DNA from: Henriciella sp.
Lineage (GTDB): Bacteria; Pseudomonadota; Alphaproteobacteria; Caulobacterales; Hyphomonadaceae
DNA: 64,000 nt
Direction of reading: 5' to 3'
Assembly: GCA_013214545.1 (NCBI GenBank)
Contig: JABSQB010000006.1
Location: 1 to 64,000 of the forward strand
This document shows positions 28,516 through 37,678 of this stretch, one piece after another. The notes beneath the pieces were generated by a model, which was given only the letters and a program-made list of their open reading frames with translations, did not search any database and was not told where the DNA came from. Positions within the stretch are counted from its first letter, which is position 1. Every line of letters begins with the position of its first letter. The position numbers and the translations under genes were made by a program.

Positions 28516-29865
28516 TCACTCGTCTTCGTCCGGGGAGTCTGCAAACAGGCTGACTCGGTGCTGCTGAAGTACTTGAAGACGACTCTCAACCTCCTGACCT
28601 GGATGAATCAGGATGCTATAGTCAGACGGCTCCACATCGGGATAATCTTTTGCCAGAACGGTCGCTGCGGCCTCGATGTCGTTCGAAAGACCCACCGTCT
28701 TCTGTACAACGCTTGGAATATTTCCAATCTTTAGAACGAAAAACAATCCAAGAGCGCCAACCGCGACTTTGCGCGAGGCGTTCGAGCTGCGCGCAATCGC
28801 GATCAGAGTTAGCGTGAATACCGCGATCCAAAAGAAGGTACCGAAGGAGATGTAGCGGCTGACAAAGGCATGTTTGACGCCAAACCCCTCCCAACGCCCA
28901 ATCGCGGTGAGAAGGCCTGCCCCCATGGAATAGGCGGCGAGTGCCAGAAACGCGGAAACACGTTTCAGCCAATCGTCTTTGGCAACGCTGCGGAGGGTCC
29001 AGAGTGACCAGATGATGAGCCCGGCGCCAATGAAGAACGCAAGCACCGAACTATCCCGCGCAAAACGAACAACCGGCGATGCGACGAAATTGATCGCATA
29101 GTGGATCAATCCCAATAGGGCTTCCGGGTCTGCAAAATCTGGCGTGCTGTCGACCGTGTATGCGGCTGAGGAATCAGTCAGCGCTAACGTAAAGTGCCAG
29201 AGCAGCAGGCCAGTGAACACGGTCCAAACAGCCAGTGAACCAAGGCCTTCTCGCGATTTCCAGGCGCCGTGAAGCAGCAGCAGGGTAAATCCAATCGGTA
29301 TCAGCGCCCAACCAGTCCCAAACGCATAGACAGAAAGCGCAGCTGCGAACGCTGCAATCGCCGTATTGATTGGGCGCGGCGGTCCGCAGGTCAGGCGCTC
29401 AATCGCCCACAGGGCGCCGGTCACATTAATGAACACGGCGACCTGCCACCCCCACAGCCAATTGGCCGCCTGATCGAGTGAAAACAGAAAGAACGCAGCC
29501 ACGGCAAAGGCAAAAGCCGTCATGCGCTCGGCTTCAAATTGGTTGAGGCCACGCTCCAGGATACGTGCCAGAGCGATAAAACCGAGACCGGCGATGACGA
29601 CACTGGCCAGACTTTCGGCCCAATGTCCCATCGCTGTCATCTCGCCGAGGCCAAGCTGCACCACGTAACCCGACGCATGCCAGTGATTTCCATGAAGACC
29701 GAACAGGTCTGAGAAAGAGAGGGTGCCGTCTTTCAGTGGTCCAAAATAGGAAACAATGTCCCAATGGTCATGGAAAGGCGCGCGATAATAAAAGAGCAAG
29801 CTGAACACCAGCGTGATGGCGAATAAAACCGCAGCAGGACCCCATTTCAGAACTCTACTCGACAT
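28516..29865 (-). CDS. Polytopic membrane protein, probable third component of a gtr-type cassette
   Basis: 449 residues with about eleven membrane helices. The first periplasmic loop contains FYYRAPFHDHWDIVSYFGPL, whose acidic and His cluster is typical of GT-C-like enzymes. The short C-terminal tail (HPGQEVESRLQVLQQH) is soluble. It lies 130 bp upstream of the GtrB/GtrA pair on the same strand, where a serotype-specific transferase (Gtr(type)) would be expected. Neither the family nor the glycan acceptor was recognised. Its upstream region is interrupted by an IS6 element 104 bp away. Confidence 0.65.
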   Translation of the reverse strand: MSSRVLKWGPAAVLFAITLVFSLLFYYRAPFHDHWDIVSYFGPLKDGTLSFSDLFGLHGNHWHASGYVVQLGLGEMTAMGHWAESLASVVIAGLGFIALARILERGLNQFEAERMTAFAFAVAAFFLFSLDQAANWLWGWQVAVFINVTGALWAIERLTCGPPRPINTAIAAFAAALSVYAFGTGWALIPIGFTLLLLHGAWKSREGLGSLAVWTVFTGLLLWHFTLALTDSSAAYTVDSTPDFADPEALLGLIHYAINFVASPVVRFARDSSVLAFFIGAGLIIWSLWTLRSVAKDDWLKRVSAFLALAAYSMGAGLLTAIGRWEGFGVKHAFVSRYISFGTFFWIAVFTLTLIAIARSSNASRKVAVGALGLFFVLKIGNIPSVVQKTVGLSNDIEAAATVLAKDYPDVEPSDYSILIHPGQEVESRLQVLQQHRVSLFADSPDEDE

Positions 29866-29968
29866 AGGCGTGATGCATCTCGGACGTAAAAACAGGGCTG
29901 CTTCGCGTATAGATCGGCGATGGTGTGACCGGCAAGGTCTTTTGCGCTATGGGGTCAGCACAAGTGGC

Positions 29969-29985
29969 GGTGCTGTCAGTCTAAC
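29969..29985 (+). repeat. Candidate IS6 terminal inverted repeat, transposase-distal end
   Basis: GGTGCTGTCAGTCTAAC matches the other end (reverse complement GGAATTGTCAGCGGAAC) at 11 of 17 positions, including the core TGTCAG. The GG...CTGT start resembles known IS6 ends. Confidence 0.45.
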
Positions 29986-30022
29986 GCGAACCCGTCTCCA
30001 GCAGCGAATTGGGTAGGGGGTC

Positions 30023-30727
30023 TTATGCAGCCAGAAGCTGGCGCCATTCGGAAAGCGCGGCGTTTCTCATCGATTTGAATGTAGAGCGGTGGTTGATGTG
30101 ACGATCTAGATTGAAGTGATTATGGAACGAAGCGTGCGTTGAGGCGAATTTCTGTAGATTACTCATCCTTCGAAATCTCGACATTGCCCGCTCTCTTCGC
30201 CGGAAGGGCAGGTGGCTGTTCTCAGCTCTGTTATTCAAGTGGCGACCGACCTCCTGGCGGTCGTCCATTCCGAGCTCTTTCATAACAGCGCCATAGGATC
30301 GAAGCCGGTCTGTAATGACCGTTCTGGGCGCTCCATACCGCTTCATGGCTTTCTTCAGGAACCTAAGAGCGGCCGGCTTATCGCGTGTTTTGGTGACGTA
30401 GCTCTCTAAGACCTCACCTTCGTGATCGACGGCGCGCCAGAGATAGTGCTGCACGCCTTTGATCTTCACGAAGACCTCATCCAGGTGCCACTGCCATTGC
30501 GTATGCTGTCGCATGAAAGAGGCACGCTTTGTTCGGATCTTACCGGCGAAAATCGGCCCGAAACGATCGACCCAAAGCCTTACGCTTTCGTGGCAAACAT
30601 CGATCCCGCGTTCATGGAGGAGGTCTTCGACATTTCTCAAAGAGAGTGGAAACCGGACATACATCATCACCGCAAGTTGGATGATCTCGGGCGAAGTTTT
30701 GAAGTAGCGGAAAAGCGATTTGGTCAT
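30023..30727 (-). CDS. IS6-family DDE transposase
   Basis: 234 residues, the same length as IS26-type transposases. It starts with the typical FRYFKTSPEIIQLAVMMYVR, then an HTH region (RNVEDLLHERGIDVCHESVR). The catalytic Asp-Asp-Glu triad is complete: WQWHLDEVFVKIKG, TVITDRLRSYGAV and NNRAENSHLPFRRRERAM. The frame is intact, so the enzyme may be active. Confidence 0.95.
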   Translation of the reverse strand: MTKSLFRYFKTSPEIIQLAVMMYVRFPLSLRNVEDLLHERGIDVCHESVRLWVDRFGPIFAGKIRTKRASFMRQHTQWQWHLDEVFVKIKGVQHYLWRAVDHEGEVLESYVTKTRDKPAALRFLKKAMKRYGAPRTVITDRLRSYGAVMKELGMDDRQEVGRHLNNRAENSHLPFRRRERAMSRFRRMSNLQKFASTHASFHNHFNLDRHINHRSTFKSMRNAALSEWRQLLAA

Positions 30728-30760
30728 CCCACGATGCTAAACTGCGCTTCTTAAGAGCAA

Positions 30761-30777
30761 GTTCCGCTGACAATTCC
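30761..30777 (-). repeat. Candidate IS6 terminal inverted repeat, transposase-proximal end
   Basis: The reverse complement of this segment, GGAATTGTCAGCGGAAC, pairs imperfectly with 29969-29985. It lies 34 bp upstream of the transposase start, a normal distance for IS6. Confidence 0.45.
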
Positions 30778-30829
30778 AGCTCCTCTATTATCGCTTAAAT
30801 TTCAAGTATTTATATTAGAGTTCGTTTGG

Positions 30830-30920
30830 TGGCGGTGAGACAGGGATTCGAACCCTGGAGACGGGGATACCGCCTACACGCGTTCCAGGCGTGCGCCTTC
30901 GACCACTCGGCCACCTCACC
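30830..30920 (-). tRNA. tRNA-Ser (anticodon GGA)
   Basis: On the minus strand the acceptor stem starts GGTGAGG and pairs with TCTCACC. The anticodon stem CACGC/GCGTG encloses CTGGAAC, giving anticodon GGA. It has a long variable arm and a T-loop GGTTCGAATCC. CCA is encoded at 30830-30832. It decodes UCC and UCU. The IS6 element ends 53 bp away. Confidence 0.95.
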
Positions 30921-31026
30921 GTAAGCCGCGCTGTATACTTCAGGTGAGCAATATCGCAAGCCATGACATTGCAGTTGGCTGCACATGGACCATATTGAGG
31001 ATCTGAACCAGAAACGAGGTCGTTCC

Positions 31027-31683
31027 ATGCTGTTCTCTCGAAAGCCGCTTGCCCTGCCATCCCGTGACACCGCTTTGCCTGGACGTGCGATGGCGATCCC
31101 AACCGCGACCACCCATTTCGTCAATGGCCGCGACCTCAATGCGCCAGCAGCGGAAGGTCAACGCGAGATCGTCTTTGCGCTTGGATGTTTCTGGGGCGCT
31201 GAACGCGTATTCTGGGAAACCGAAGGCGTTTACGTCACGCAGGTTGGGTATGCTGGCGGCTATACGCCGAACCCGACCTATGAAGAGGCTTGCTCAGGTC
31301 AGACGGGTCATACTGAAGTGGTGCGGGTCGTCTATGATCCCGCAATTGTCACGCTCGACGCTCTGTTGAAACTGTTCTGGGAAAGCCACGATCCGACCCA
31401 GGGTATGCGCCAGGGCAATGATATCGGCACACAGTATCGGTCTGCCATCTATGTCTCGGATGAGACGGATCTGGCGGCCGTACAGGCGAGCCAAGCGGCT
31501 TATCAGTCTGCTCTGACAGCGGCTGGGCGCGGTGAAATCACAACTGAGGTCAAGACGCTGGATGCTTTCTATCCTGCGGAAGACTATCACCAGCAATATC
31601 TGGCCAAGAATCCGGGCGGTTATTGCGGCATCGGTGGGACCGGTGTGAGCTGCCCAATGCCGGGTGCGCACGCGCTCGATTAA
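31027..31683 (+). CDS. msrA: Peptide methionine (S)-sulfoxide reductase
   Basis: 218 residues from the ATG at 31027, chosen because [19 protein letters not shown] matches the N-terminus of long MsrA proteins; an ATG at 30985 is in frame. The catalytic Cys is in [13 protein letters not shown]. Resolving Cys residues are in [17 protein letters not shown]. It repairs oxidised methionine using thioredoxin. It stands alone between tRNA-Ser and an unknown minus-strand gene. Confidence 0.95.
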   Translation: MLFSRKPLALPSRDTALPGRAMAIPTATTHFVNGRDLNAPAAEGQREIVFALGCFWGAERVFWETEGVYVTQVGYAGGYTPNPTYEEACSGQTGHTEVVRVVYDPAIVTLDALLKLFWESHDPTQGMRQGNDIGTQYRSAIYVSDETDLAAVQASQAAYQSALTAAGRGEITTEVKTLDAFYPAEDYHQQYLAKNPGGYCGIGGTGVSCPMPGAHALD

Positions 31684-31691
31684 AGCATGAG

Positions 31692-32738
31692 CTAAATCGT
31701 CGATCCGCCTGTGACGGAGAAACGCTTGCGATTGGCCAGCATGGCTTGTCCTTGCTGAACCGCCTGATTTGTCGCCTGCGCCATTTGCAGGATCGGATCG
31801 CCTTTCAGCATCTCAACGGCAATCTTCAAATGATCCATCGCTTCACGAACGCGGACCGGATCAAAGTTGATGGCGGACAGGCCGAGCAGCGCGCGGCCAA
31901 GGTCGATGCGGGCATGCACTTCAAAGGTTGGCGGCAGCGTTTCGCCGGAGCTCAAACGCTTACGGCGGAGCTCCGCGACACGTTTCAGGTGCATCTCGCC
32001 GCCAATATGCAGCGCCATGGATGAGTAATCGTGCTCAATCGTGCGCCGGGTGCGGTCCTGCAGAGCGTCCGGATCGTTTAGACACTCAACCAGAATGTTC
32101 GCCACCGGTTCGAGCTTCTCGGCTTTAAACGCGCTACCGTCGGAGAGGCCCGGTTGCAGGGCGCGCGCGACGAGATAGGCAACGATACGTGACGTCGCTT
32201 CCTCGTTCTGGGCATTGAGGACCGGGAAATAGCCTTCAAAATGATGCGCATCGGCGGGCGAAAGAGATCCGCCACAGGACAATATCTCTATCTGTGAAGG
32301 CGATTGCTTGCCGCCCTGTCGATTGCCCCAAAGGACCAGATCGGTAGAGGATTTTTCCAGATACCTAATTGCCGATGAGCGCAGTCCCTTGGCGCCTTTG
32401 GTGCGAATACGTGGGGCTTTGACGACCTCAAACGGCGACCCGAATGTGAACAGGCCGAGATGCGTATCCAGCGCTTTCACGATGGCTTTTGTCTGCGCGC
32501 TTCCTCCGGAACCTATGACCGGTGCGACAGCAATGCCGAACCCTTGTGTCGATTGACGCTTACGGCTGGCAAGAGAGTCAGAGATCGCTCGGACGCCGCG
32601 CGCCAACATCTTCGCGACAGACCAAATCAGCCAGATTGCCAGTATGATTGCCGCAAGTAGTCCAAATCCGCTCCATAGCGCGGAGCCTGCGATGGTCGCA
32701 TTGAACCAATCGATCAGAGGAGAAAACTGTGTCGGCAT
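31692..32738 (-). CDS. Unknown membrane-anchored protein
   Basis: 348 residues from the ATG at 32738; the frame extends to 32855, but that would run into the divergent gluQ start. One N-terminal membrane helix (SGFGLLAAIILAIWLIWSVA) is followed by a cytoplasmic region of about 290 residues. It begins with an alpha/beta stretch (GFGIAVAPVIGSGGSAQTKA, later STDLVLWGNRQGGK) and ends in an alpha-helical part with repeat-like helices (FEVHARIDLGRALLGLSA). The first part recalls periplasmic-binding or TolB-N-like folds, but no family was recognised. Confidence 0.6.
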   Translation of the reverse strand: MPTQFSPLIDWFNATIAGSALWSGFGLLAAIILAIWLIWSVAKMLARGVRAISDSLASRKRQSTQGFGIAVAPVIGSGGSAQTKAIVKALDTHLGLFTFGSPFEVVKAPRIRTKGAKGLRSSAIRYLEKSSTDLVLWGNRQGGKQSPSQIEILSCGGSLSPADAHHFEGYFPVLNAQNEEATSRIVAYLVARALQPGLSDGSAFKAEKLEPVANILVECLNDPDALQDRTRRTIEHDYSSMALHIGGEMHLKRVAELRRKRLSSGETLPPTFEVHARIDLGRALLGLSAINFDPVRVREAMDHLKIAVEMLKGDPILQMAQATNQAVQQGQAMLANRKRFSVTGGSTI

Positions 32739-32857
32739 ACTGTACGTCCAGCCATGTGGATAATCAGCTTCCCGATACCGCAGAGACAGGTATTCTCGCA
32801 ACGTAAAATGACTGCTAGGGCAGGATTCATCTGGTGGCTGCGTCAGGGAGATCACAG

Positions 32858-33679
32858 TTGAGCGTGTTTCGAACCCGGTTTGCGCCGTCTCCTACCTATT
32901 ACCTGCATCTGGGGCATGCAGCGTCCGCCTTCCACGTCTGGCGCCGTGCCGAGGAGACCGGCGGAGAGGTTTTGCTGCGGATTGAGGATATCGACACCAC
33001 GCGGTGCCGTCCCGAATACACCAACGCCATCTATGAGGACCTGGCCTGGCTCGGACTAAGCTGGCCGCAGCCAGTTCGTGTCCAGTCTGATCACTTTGCC
33101 GACTATGCCGCGGTCGTAGACGCGCTGACTGAACGCGGGCTCACTTATCGCTGTTTTCGCTCGCGGAAAGACTTGGTAACGCTCGCAGATCCTTTGCGGC
33201 CCGGCCCTCATAACGTAGACGAAGAGGCGGCGCGATTGGAGGCGGGTGAACCCTTCGCGTGGCGACTATCGCTCGCGGCGTGCCGCGCGGCGCTCAGCGA
33301 GGCCTGGCAATCCCTCGCCTATACAGAACGTACGGCGGATGGGCTCAAAACCCAGACCGCGGATCCTGACAGAGAGGGAGACATCGTTCTGGCTCGCAAG
33401 GATAGCCCAAGCGCTTATCATGTTGCCGCCACGCATGATGATACCCTGCAAGGCATGACGGACATCATTCGCGGTGAGGATTTGATGGACGCCCCGCACA
33501 TCCAGACGCTGATTCAGGTTTTGATGGGCTGGCCAGCGCCTGTCTACGAGCACCATGAATTGTTGCTCGATGACACAGGTGTCAAGCTTTCAAAGCGCCA
33601 GCAGAGCATTTCGCTTGCGAGCCTTCGCGCGGACGGTATGACGGCAGATCAAATCCGGGCGCGGTTGGGGTATCGCTAG
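32858..33679 (+). CDS. Glutamyl-Q tRNA(Asp) synthetase-like protein
   Basis: 273 residues from a TTG at 32858 with AGGGAG seven bases upstream. This removes a poor N-terminal extension and brings FRTRFAPSPT to the start. It is class Ib glutamyl-tRNA synthetase catalytic core only: HIGH-type motif HLGHA, LLRIEDIDTTRCRPEY, and KMSKS-type KLSKRQ. The anticodon-binding domains are absent, as in GluQ-RS (YadB), which attaches glutamate to queuosine in tRNA-Asp. The Cys-x-Cys zinc-site part of E. coli YadB is not seen; YRCFRSRKDL has one Cys. The next gene starts one base after its stop. Confidence 0.88.
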   Translation: MSVFRTRFAPSPTYYLHLGHAASAFHVWRRAEETGGEVLLRIEDIDTTRCRPEYTNAIYEDLAWLGLSWPQPVRVQSDHFADYAAVVDALTERGLTYRCFRSRKDLVTLADPLRPGPHNVDEEAARLEAGEPFAWRLSLAACRAALSEAWQSLAYTERTADGLKTQTADPDREGDIVLARKDSPSAYHVAATHDDTLQGMTDIIRGEDLMDAPHIQTLIQVLMGWPAPVYEHHELLLDDTGVKLSKRQQSISLASLRADGMTADQIRARLGYR

Positions 33680-33680
33680 T

Positions 33681-34613
33681 ATGACAGAATCAAAGCCAAA
33701 TGTGCCCATGCCGGTCTGGTTTGGCCCGCTCCTGGTTTTCTTGGGCGGTGTTTGCATCGGCTTTGCGCCCATCGGACTGCGCCTTGGCCTAGATGATCTT
33801 GGCCCGCAGGCGATTGCCTTTTGGCGCTACGTTTTTGCCGCGCCTGTCCTATTTTTGCTCGTGCTTTTGGTCGAGCGGCGATTGCCCGCGAAGCCGAACA
33901 AGTTCGTTGTCATCGCTGCGGCCTGCTTTGCCGTGGATATCGGCCTTTGGCATTGGGCGCTGACACTCACGACGGTGGCCAATTCTACTTTCATCGTCAA
34001 TCTCGGCAATGTAGGGGTCGGACTGACGGCCTGGATATTCCTCAAGGAGCGACCGACCCCGATCTGGTTCCTGGCTGCGCTCATCGCGATGGCCGGGGCT
34101 GCAGCGCTGACGCTCGGTGGCGGCGCTGATGGGAAGACTGATATTCGCGGCGATGCCCTTGCGCTTGGCGCGGCGCTACTCGTTTCCTGCTATATCGTCG
34201 CGTCGAAAGTGGCTCGCCGGACGCTGAGTGGACTGGAGACCATATTCTGGCTGACAGTGTTCGAAATCATTGTCGCGGCCTTGATGGTGCTGCTGTTTCG
34301 AGAGAGTTTTTTGCCCGTGAACCTCAGCGGTTTCATCGTGCCCTTGTTCCTGGCGCTGGTCGTGCAAGTCGGAGGGCAGGGCCTGATCATTACCGGACTG
34401 GGGCACACGCCGGCGGCCATTGCGGGCGTTCTGGTTGTTGTGCAGCCGGTCGTGGCGGCAGCGATCTCCTGGCAACTGTTTGATGAACCCCTGGCACCCA
34501 TTCAGGCAGGCGGCGGCCTGCTCATTCTGATCGGCATTCTGATCGCGCAGCGCGGCGTGCGTAAGCCTTCAACAGGTGATAAGAAAGAGCCCGCAAACGT
34601 ATTCGTCGATTAG
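33681..34613 (+). CDS. EamA/DMT-family permease
   Basis: 310 residues, ten membrane helices in two EamA repeats (about 15-145 and 160-290). Typical segments are FAPIGLRLGLDDLGPQAIAF, ANSTFIVNLGNVGVGLTAWI and IAGVLVVVQPVVAAAISW. It probably exports amino acids or metabolites; the substrate is unknown. It follows gluQ after one base, so they are co-transcribed. It converges on hslU with 19 bp between stops. Confidence 0.88.
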   Translation: MTESKPNVPMPVWFGPLLVFLGGVCIGFAPIGLRLGLDDLGPQAIAFWRYVFAAPVLFLLVLLVERRLPAKPNKFVVIAAACFAVDIGLWHWALTLTTVANSTFIVNLGNVGVGLTAWIFLKERPTPIWFLAALIAMAGAAALTLGGGADGKTDIRGDALALGAALLVSCYIVASKVARRTLSGLETIFWLTVFEIIVAALMVLLFRESFLPVNLSGFIVPLFLALVVQVGGQGLIITGLGHTPAAIAGVLVVVQPVVAAAISWQLFDEPLAPIQAGGGLLILIGILIAQRGVRKPSTGDKKEPANVFVD

Positions 34614-34632
34614 AGTCCCGCGCCGCAGATCG

Positions 34633-35937
34633 CTACAAAATGAACTTGGATAGGTCCGCATTGCCGACGAGATCTGACAGCTGGGCAGCGACATAATCTG
34701 AAGTGATCATCACGGTCTCGCCCTCGCGGTCAGAGGCGGTAAAGCTGATCTCATCAAGCAAGCGCTCCATCACTGTGTGCAGGCGCCGCGCTCCAATGTT
34801 CTCGACTGTGTCATTCACTTTCACCGCAAGGTCGGCGAGTGCATCAATGGCGGCTTCTTCAAATTCGAGCGTGACATTCTCGGCGTCCATCAGCGCCTGG
34901 TGCTGGCGGATTAGCGAAGCTTCCGGTTCAACCAGGATGCGGCGCATATCGTCCCTGCTGAGCGCGGTCAATTCGACTCGGATCGGCAAGCGACCCTGCA
35001 ATTCCGGTAGCAGATCTGATGGCTTGGCGACATGGAAGGCGCCGGAGGCAATAAACAGAATATGATCAGTTTTTACCGGTCCGCGCTTGGTCGACACGGT
35101 TGTGCCCTCGATCAGTGGCAGCAAGTCCCGCTGAACGCCTTCGCGGCTGACATCTGCGCCAGAACGGCCAGAAGAGCGGGCAACCTTGTCGATCTCATCG
35201 AGGAAGACGATGCCGTCCTCTTCGACGGCACGAACGGCCTCACGCGCAATCGTATCTTCGTCGATTAGCTTGTCGGCTTCCTCATCGATCAAAGGCTTAT
35301 AGGCCTCAGCCACTGTAGTTCGCACGCGCTTGGTGCGCTGGCCCATGGCCTTGCCCAGCATATCGCTGAGATTGATCATGCTCATCGAACCGCCGCCGCC
35401 GGGGAAGTCCATGCTCTGCATCGGATTGCTGGTTTCAGCCAGATCAATGTCGACCGCTTTGTCGTCGAGCTCCCCATCCCGGAGTTTGCGTCGGAACACT
35501 TCGCGGGTGGAGGATTGAGCATCGGCACCGACCAGCGCGTCTAGCAGACGTTCTTCGGCAGTGTCGCGCGCTTGCTCCTCGACAGTTTTTCGTTTCTGCT
35601 CGCGGAGCATACCAATCGCGGCTTCAACAAGGTCACGAACGATCTGTTCGACGTCACGGCCGACATAGCCGACTTCGGTGAACTTGGTCGCTTCGACCTT
35701 CAGAAATGGCGCATTGGCGAGTTTGGCGAGACGGCGAGAGACCTCTGTTTTGCCGACGCCGGTGGGCCCGATCATCAGAATATTCTTGGGCGTGATTTCC
35801 TCGCGCAAGCCTTCCGGCGCTTGCTTGCGGCGCCAGCGATTGCGCAGGGCGAGCGCAACTGCGCGTTTGGCATCTGTTTGTCCGACAATGTGGCGATCAA
35901 GCTCCGAGACAATCTCGGCAGGCGTCAAAGTGGTCAT
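34633..35937 (-). CDS. hslU: ATP-dependent protease ATPase subunit HslU
   Basis: 434 residues. AAA+ unfoldase: [19 protein letters not shown] at the N-terminus, Walker [14 protein letters not shown], an I-domain (about 110-230), Walker [11 protein letters not shown] and C-terminal [18 protein letters not shown]. The last residues (DLSKFIL) insert into HslV to activate it. It is last gene of an unusual hslV-membrane protein-hslU unit, beginning ten bases after the membrane protein. Confidence 0.97.
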   Translation of the reverse strand: MTTLTPAEIVSELDRHIVGQTDAKRAVALALRNRWRRKQAPEGLREEITPKNILMIGPTGVGKTEVSRRLAKLANAPFLKVEATKFTEVGYVGRDVEQIVRDLVEAAIGMLREQKRKTVEEQARDTAEERLLDALVGADAQSSTREVFRRKLRDGELDDKAVDIDLAETSNPMQSMDFPGGGGSMSMINLSDMLGKAMGQRTKRVRTTVAEAYKPLIDEEADKLIDEDTIAREAVRAVEEDGIVFLDEIDKVARSSGRSGADVSREGVQRDLLPLIEGTTVSTKRGPVKTDHILFIASGAFHVAKPSDLLPELQGRLPIRVELTALSRDDMRRILVEPEASLIRQHQALMDAENVTLEFEEAAIDALADLAVKVNDTVENIGARRLHTVMERLLDEISFTASDREGETVMITSDYVAAQLSDLVGNADLSKFIL

Positions 35938-35947
35938 GCGGCGTCTC

Positions 35948-37066
35948 TTAAGCGAGTTCGGGCGGGAATACTCGACCCCATGTGCCGCCTTTCGGGAAAA
36001 TTACAAGCGCTGCCCTGCGCGCCGTCTTCCAACCAGCGCCGAGCAGAACCACACCCGTGCCGATCAGGATCGTCACCATGATGAAGATATTTGAGGCGTC
36101 TAGACCGGCGCGGCTGAGCACGAAACTGAGCGTGATGATGAAGGTCACCAAGCTCGCAGCGATCAACGCCCGGCGATTGAGCGCCAGTGAAATCAGTCCG
36201 ATGGCCAGCAACACGCCCAGCAAGGCCAGGCCCTGAGTCGCATTGTCGGTGCCACTGGTTGAGCCGGCAAAGATGTTCGATCCCGTCACCATCGTGCTGA
36301 CGCCGATGATCACTTGTGGGGCCGCCGCAAGGTGTAGCCAGAATGCATTGTCGGAGGCTTTACGAATACGCTCAGGGTCTTTCATGTCGTACCAGATTGC
36401 CACTGACAGCGTGCAAATGCCCATCAGGAAGAAGCCAACTCCACCAATCAGCCAGGCGCTGTTGCCGAAAAATCCCAGGAACACATATATTGCGCCGGCC
36501 ACGCCAAGCGCGATCACGGCGAGCGAGAAAGGCAGCCGGAAACGCAAGTAAATCGCGCTGGCTGCGGCTGCAGCTGCAAGGAAGGCTGTCACGCCGAGGC
36601 GTCCAGTTGTGCTGAAAATGTCCAGCACGTCGAACTCAATCCCGATCCCCATGGAATTCGCGACCAAGGCTATAATGCCGAGCGAGACAAATCCCGTGAA
36701 CATCAGCGTCAGCGCCATGCTGGGGAGCAGCAGGCGTCGCCGCCCGCAGAAATATTCCAGCAACACCCAGGCGAGACCGCCAACGACAAAGGCCGATAAA
36801 ACACCCGCCATAATGTTTCCAGAGATCAAAGCTGGGCTCGCAACCATGCCAACCATGGTCGAGACGCCAATAAACAGGATGACGAGGCCAAGCGTGATGA
36901 AGACGTCATTGAAATTGGCCAGGAAGCGCAAATTCTCTTGCCCAATGACCTCTTGGCCGACGCCGTCGTCCTTGCGCGACAGCAAGAATGCTTCCAGCCG
37001 TGAGGCCTGATCGGCGCTCAGGACGTTAGCGCCAACAGCGGCGCGAAGGTCAGTTCGGTCAAACAT
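35948..37066 (-). CDS. Polytopic membrane protein between hslV and hslU
   Basis: 372 residues from the ATG at 37066, which lies in the end of hslV (8-bp overlap) with GGAGGTG upstream; the longer open frame to 37246 lies inside hslV. A soluble N-terminal region of about 45 residues ([20 protein letters not shown]) is followed by about eleven membrane helices with very short loops. It resembles DUF2157-like membrane proteins in outline. The function is unknown. Being coupled to hslV and followed closely by hslU suggests co-expression under heat or envelope stress. Confidence 0.8.
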   Translation of the reverse strand: MFDRTDLRAAVGANVLSADQASRLEAFLLSRKDDGVGQEVIGQENLRFLANFNDVFITLGLVILFIGVSTMVGMVASPALISGNIMAGVLSAFVVGGLAWVLLEYFCGRRRLLLPSMALTLMFTGFVSLGIIALVANSMGIGIEFDVLDIFSTTGRLGVTAFLAAAAAASAIYLRFRLPFSLAVIALGVAGAIYVFLGFFGNSAWLIGGVGFFLMGICTLSVAIWYDMKDPERIRKASDNAFWLHLAAAPQVIIGVSTMVTGSNIFAGSTSGTDNATQGLALLGVLLAIGLISLALNRRALIAASLVTFIITLSFVLSRAGLDASNIFIMVTILIGTGVVLLGAGWKTARRAALVIFPKGGTWGRVFPPELA

Positions 37067-37619
37067 CGAGCACCTCCACCGTGAAATGCGCATTGGTGTA
37101 GACGCAGATATCGGCGGCGATTTCCATTGCCTTACGGCCGAGTGTTTCGGCGTCTTTCTCATAATCGACCAGCGCCCGCGCCGCTGACAGGGCGTAATTG
37201 CCACCAGAGCCGACCGCGACCACTGGATATTCGGGCTCCAGCACATCGCCAGACCCGGTAATCACCAGTGTGGTTTCCTTGTCGGCCACGATGAGCAGCG
37301 CTTCGAGCTTTTGCAGATACTTCTCCGTCCGCCATTCCTTGGCGAGTTCGACCGCGGCGCGTTGAAGCTGATTGGGGAAGCGTTCGAGTTTTTGTTCCAG
37401 CCGTTCAAATAGCGTGAACGCGTCAGCGGTGGCGCCGGCGAAACCAGCGAGAATATCGCCGCCGCCGATACGGCGAACTTTGCGCGCATTTCCCTTCATC
37501 ACGGTCTGACCCATGGACACTTGTCCATCACTCAGCATGGCGACGTGCTTGTCGGTTCTGACGGCGAGAATGGTCGTACCATGCCATTCTGGGCCGATCG
37601 AAGATTTATCGTTTATCAT
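37059..37619 (-). CDS. hslV: ATP-dependent protease proteolytic subunit HslV
   Basis: 186 residues. After a propeptide-like start, [17 protein letters not shown] gives the catalytic N-terminal Thr. [20 protein letters not shown] is the family signature. It forms the proteolytic double hexamer activated by HslU. No Shine-Dalgarno is visible before the ATG. A candidate heat-shock promoter ends about nine bases upstream, so the transcript may be nearly leaderless. Confidence 0.97.
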   Translation of the reverse strand: MINDKSSIGPEWHGTTILAVRTDKHVAMLSDGQVSMGQTVMKGNARKVRRIGGGDILAGFAGATADAFTLFERLEQKLERFPNQLQRAAVELAKEWRTEKYLQKLEALLIVADKETTLVITGSGDVLEPEYPVVAVGSGGNYALSAARALVDYEKDAETLGRKAMEIAADICVYTNAHFTVEVLDV

Positions 37620-37627
37620 AAAACTCT

Positions 37628-37656
37628 AAATGGCTGGGAAATCGCAAAATTGCAAG
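37628..37656 (-). promoter_or_regulatory. Candidate RpoH-type promoter for hslV
   Basis: On the minus strand CTTGCA (37651-37656) and CCATTT (37628-37633) are separated by 17 bases, close to heat-shock sigma promoters of Alphaproteobacteria. The predicted start would lie just before the hslV ATG. Seen by eye only. Confidence 0.35.
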
Positions 37657-37678
37657 CCCCTTGTCGACTTGCGATCCG

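Larger units (their letters stand above)
29969..30777 (-). mobile_element. IS6-family insertion sequence, about 809 bp
   Basis: A full-length IS6-type transposase is bounded by imperfect terminal repeats at 29969-29985 and 30761-30777. The total of about 809 bp is normal for IS6 elements. No direct repeat of eight bases is seen at the ends (caagtggc left, agctcctc right). This suggests a rearranged or cointegrate-derived copy, or misplaced ends. It lies between a glycosylation cassette and tRNA-Ser(GGA). Confidence 0.7.

Noticed and set aside
36981-37246. Upstream extension of the hslV-hslU membrane protein to 37246
   Set aside because: The extension lies within hslV and has no ribosome-binding site; the ATG at 37066 has GGAGGTG before it.
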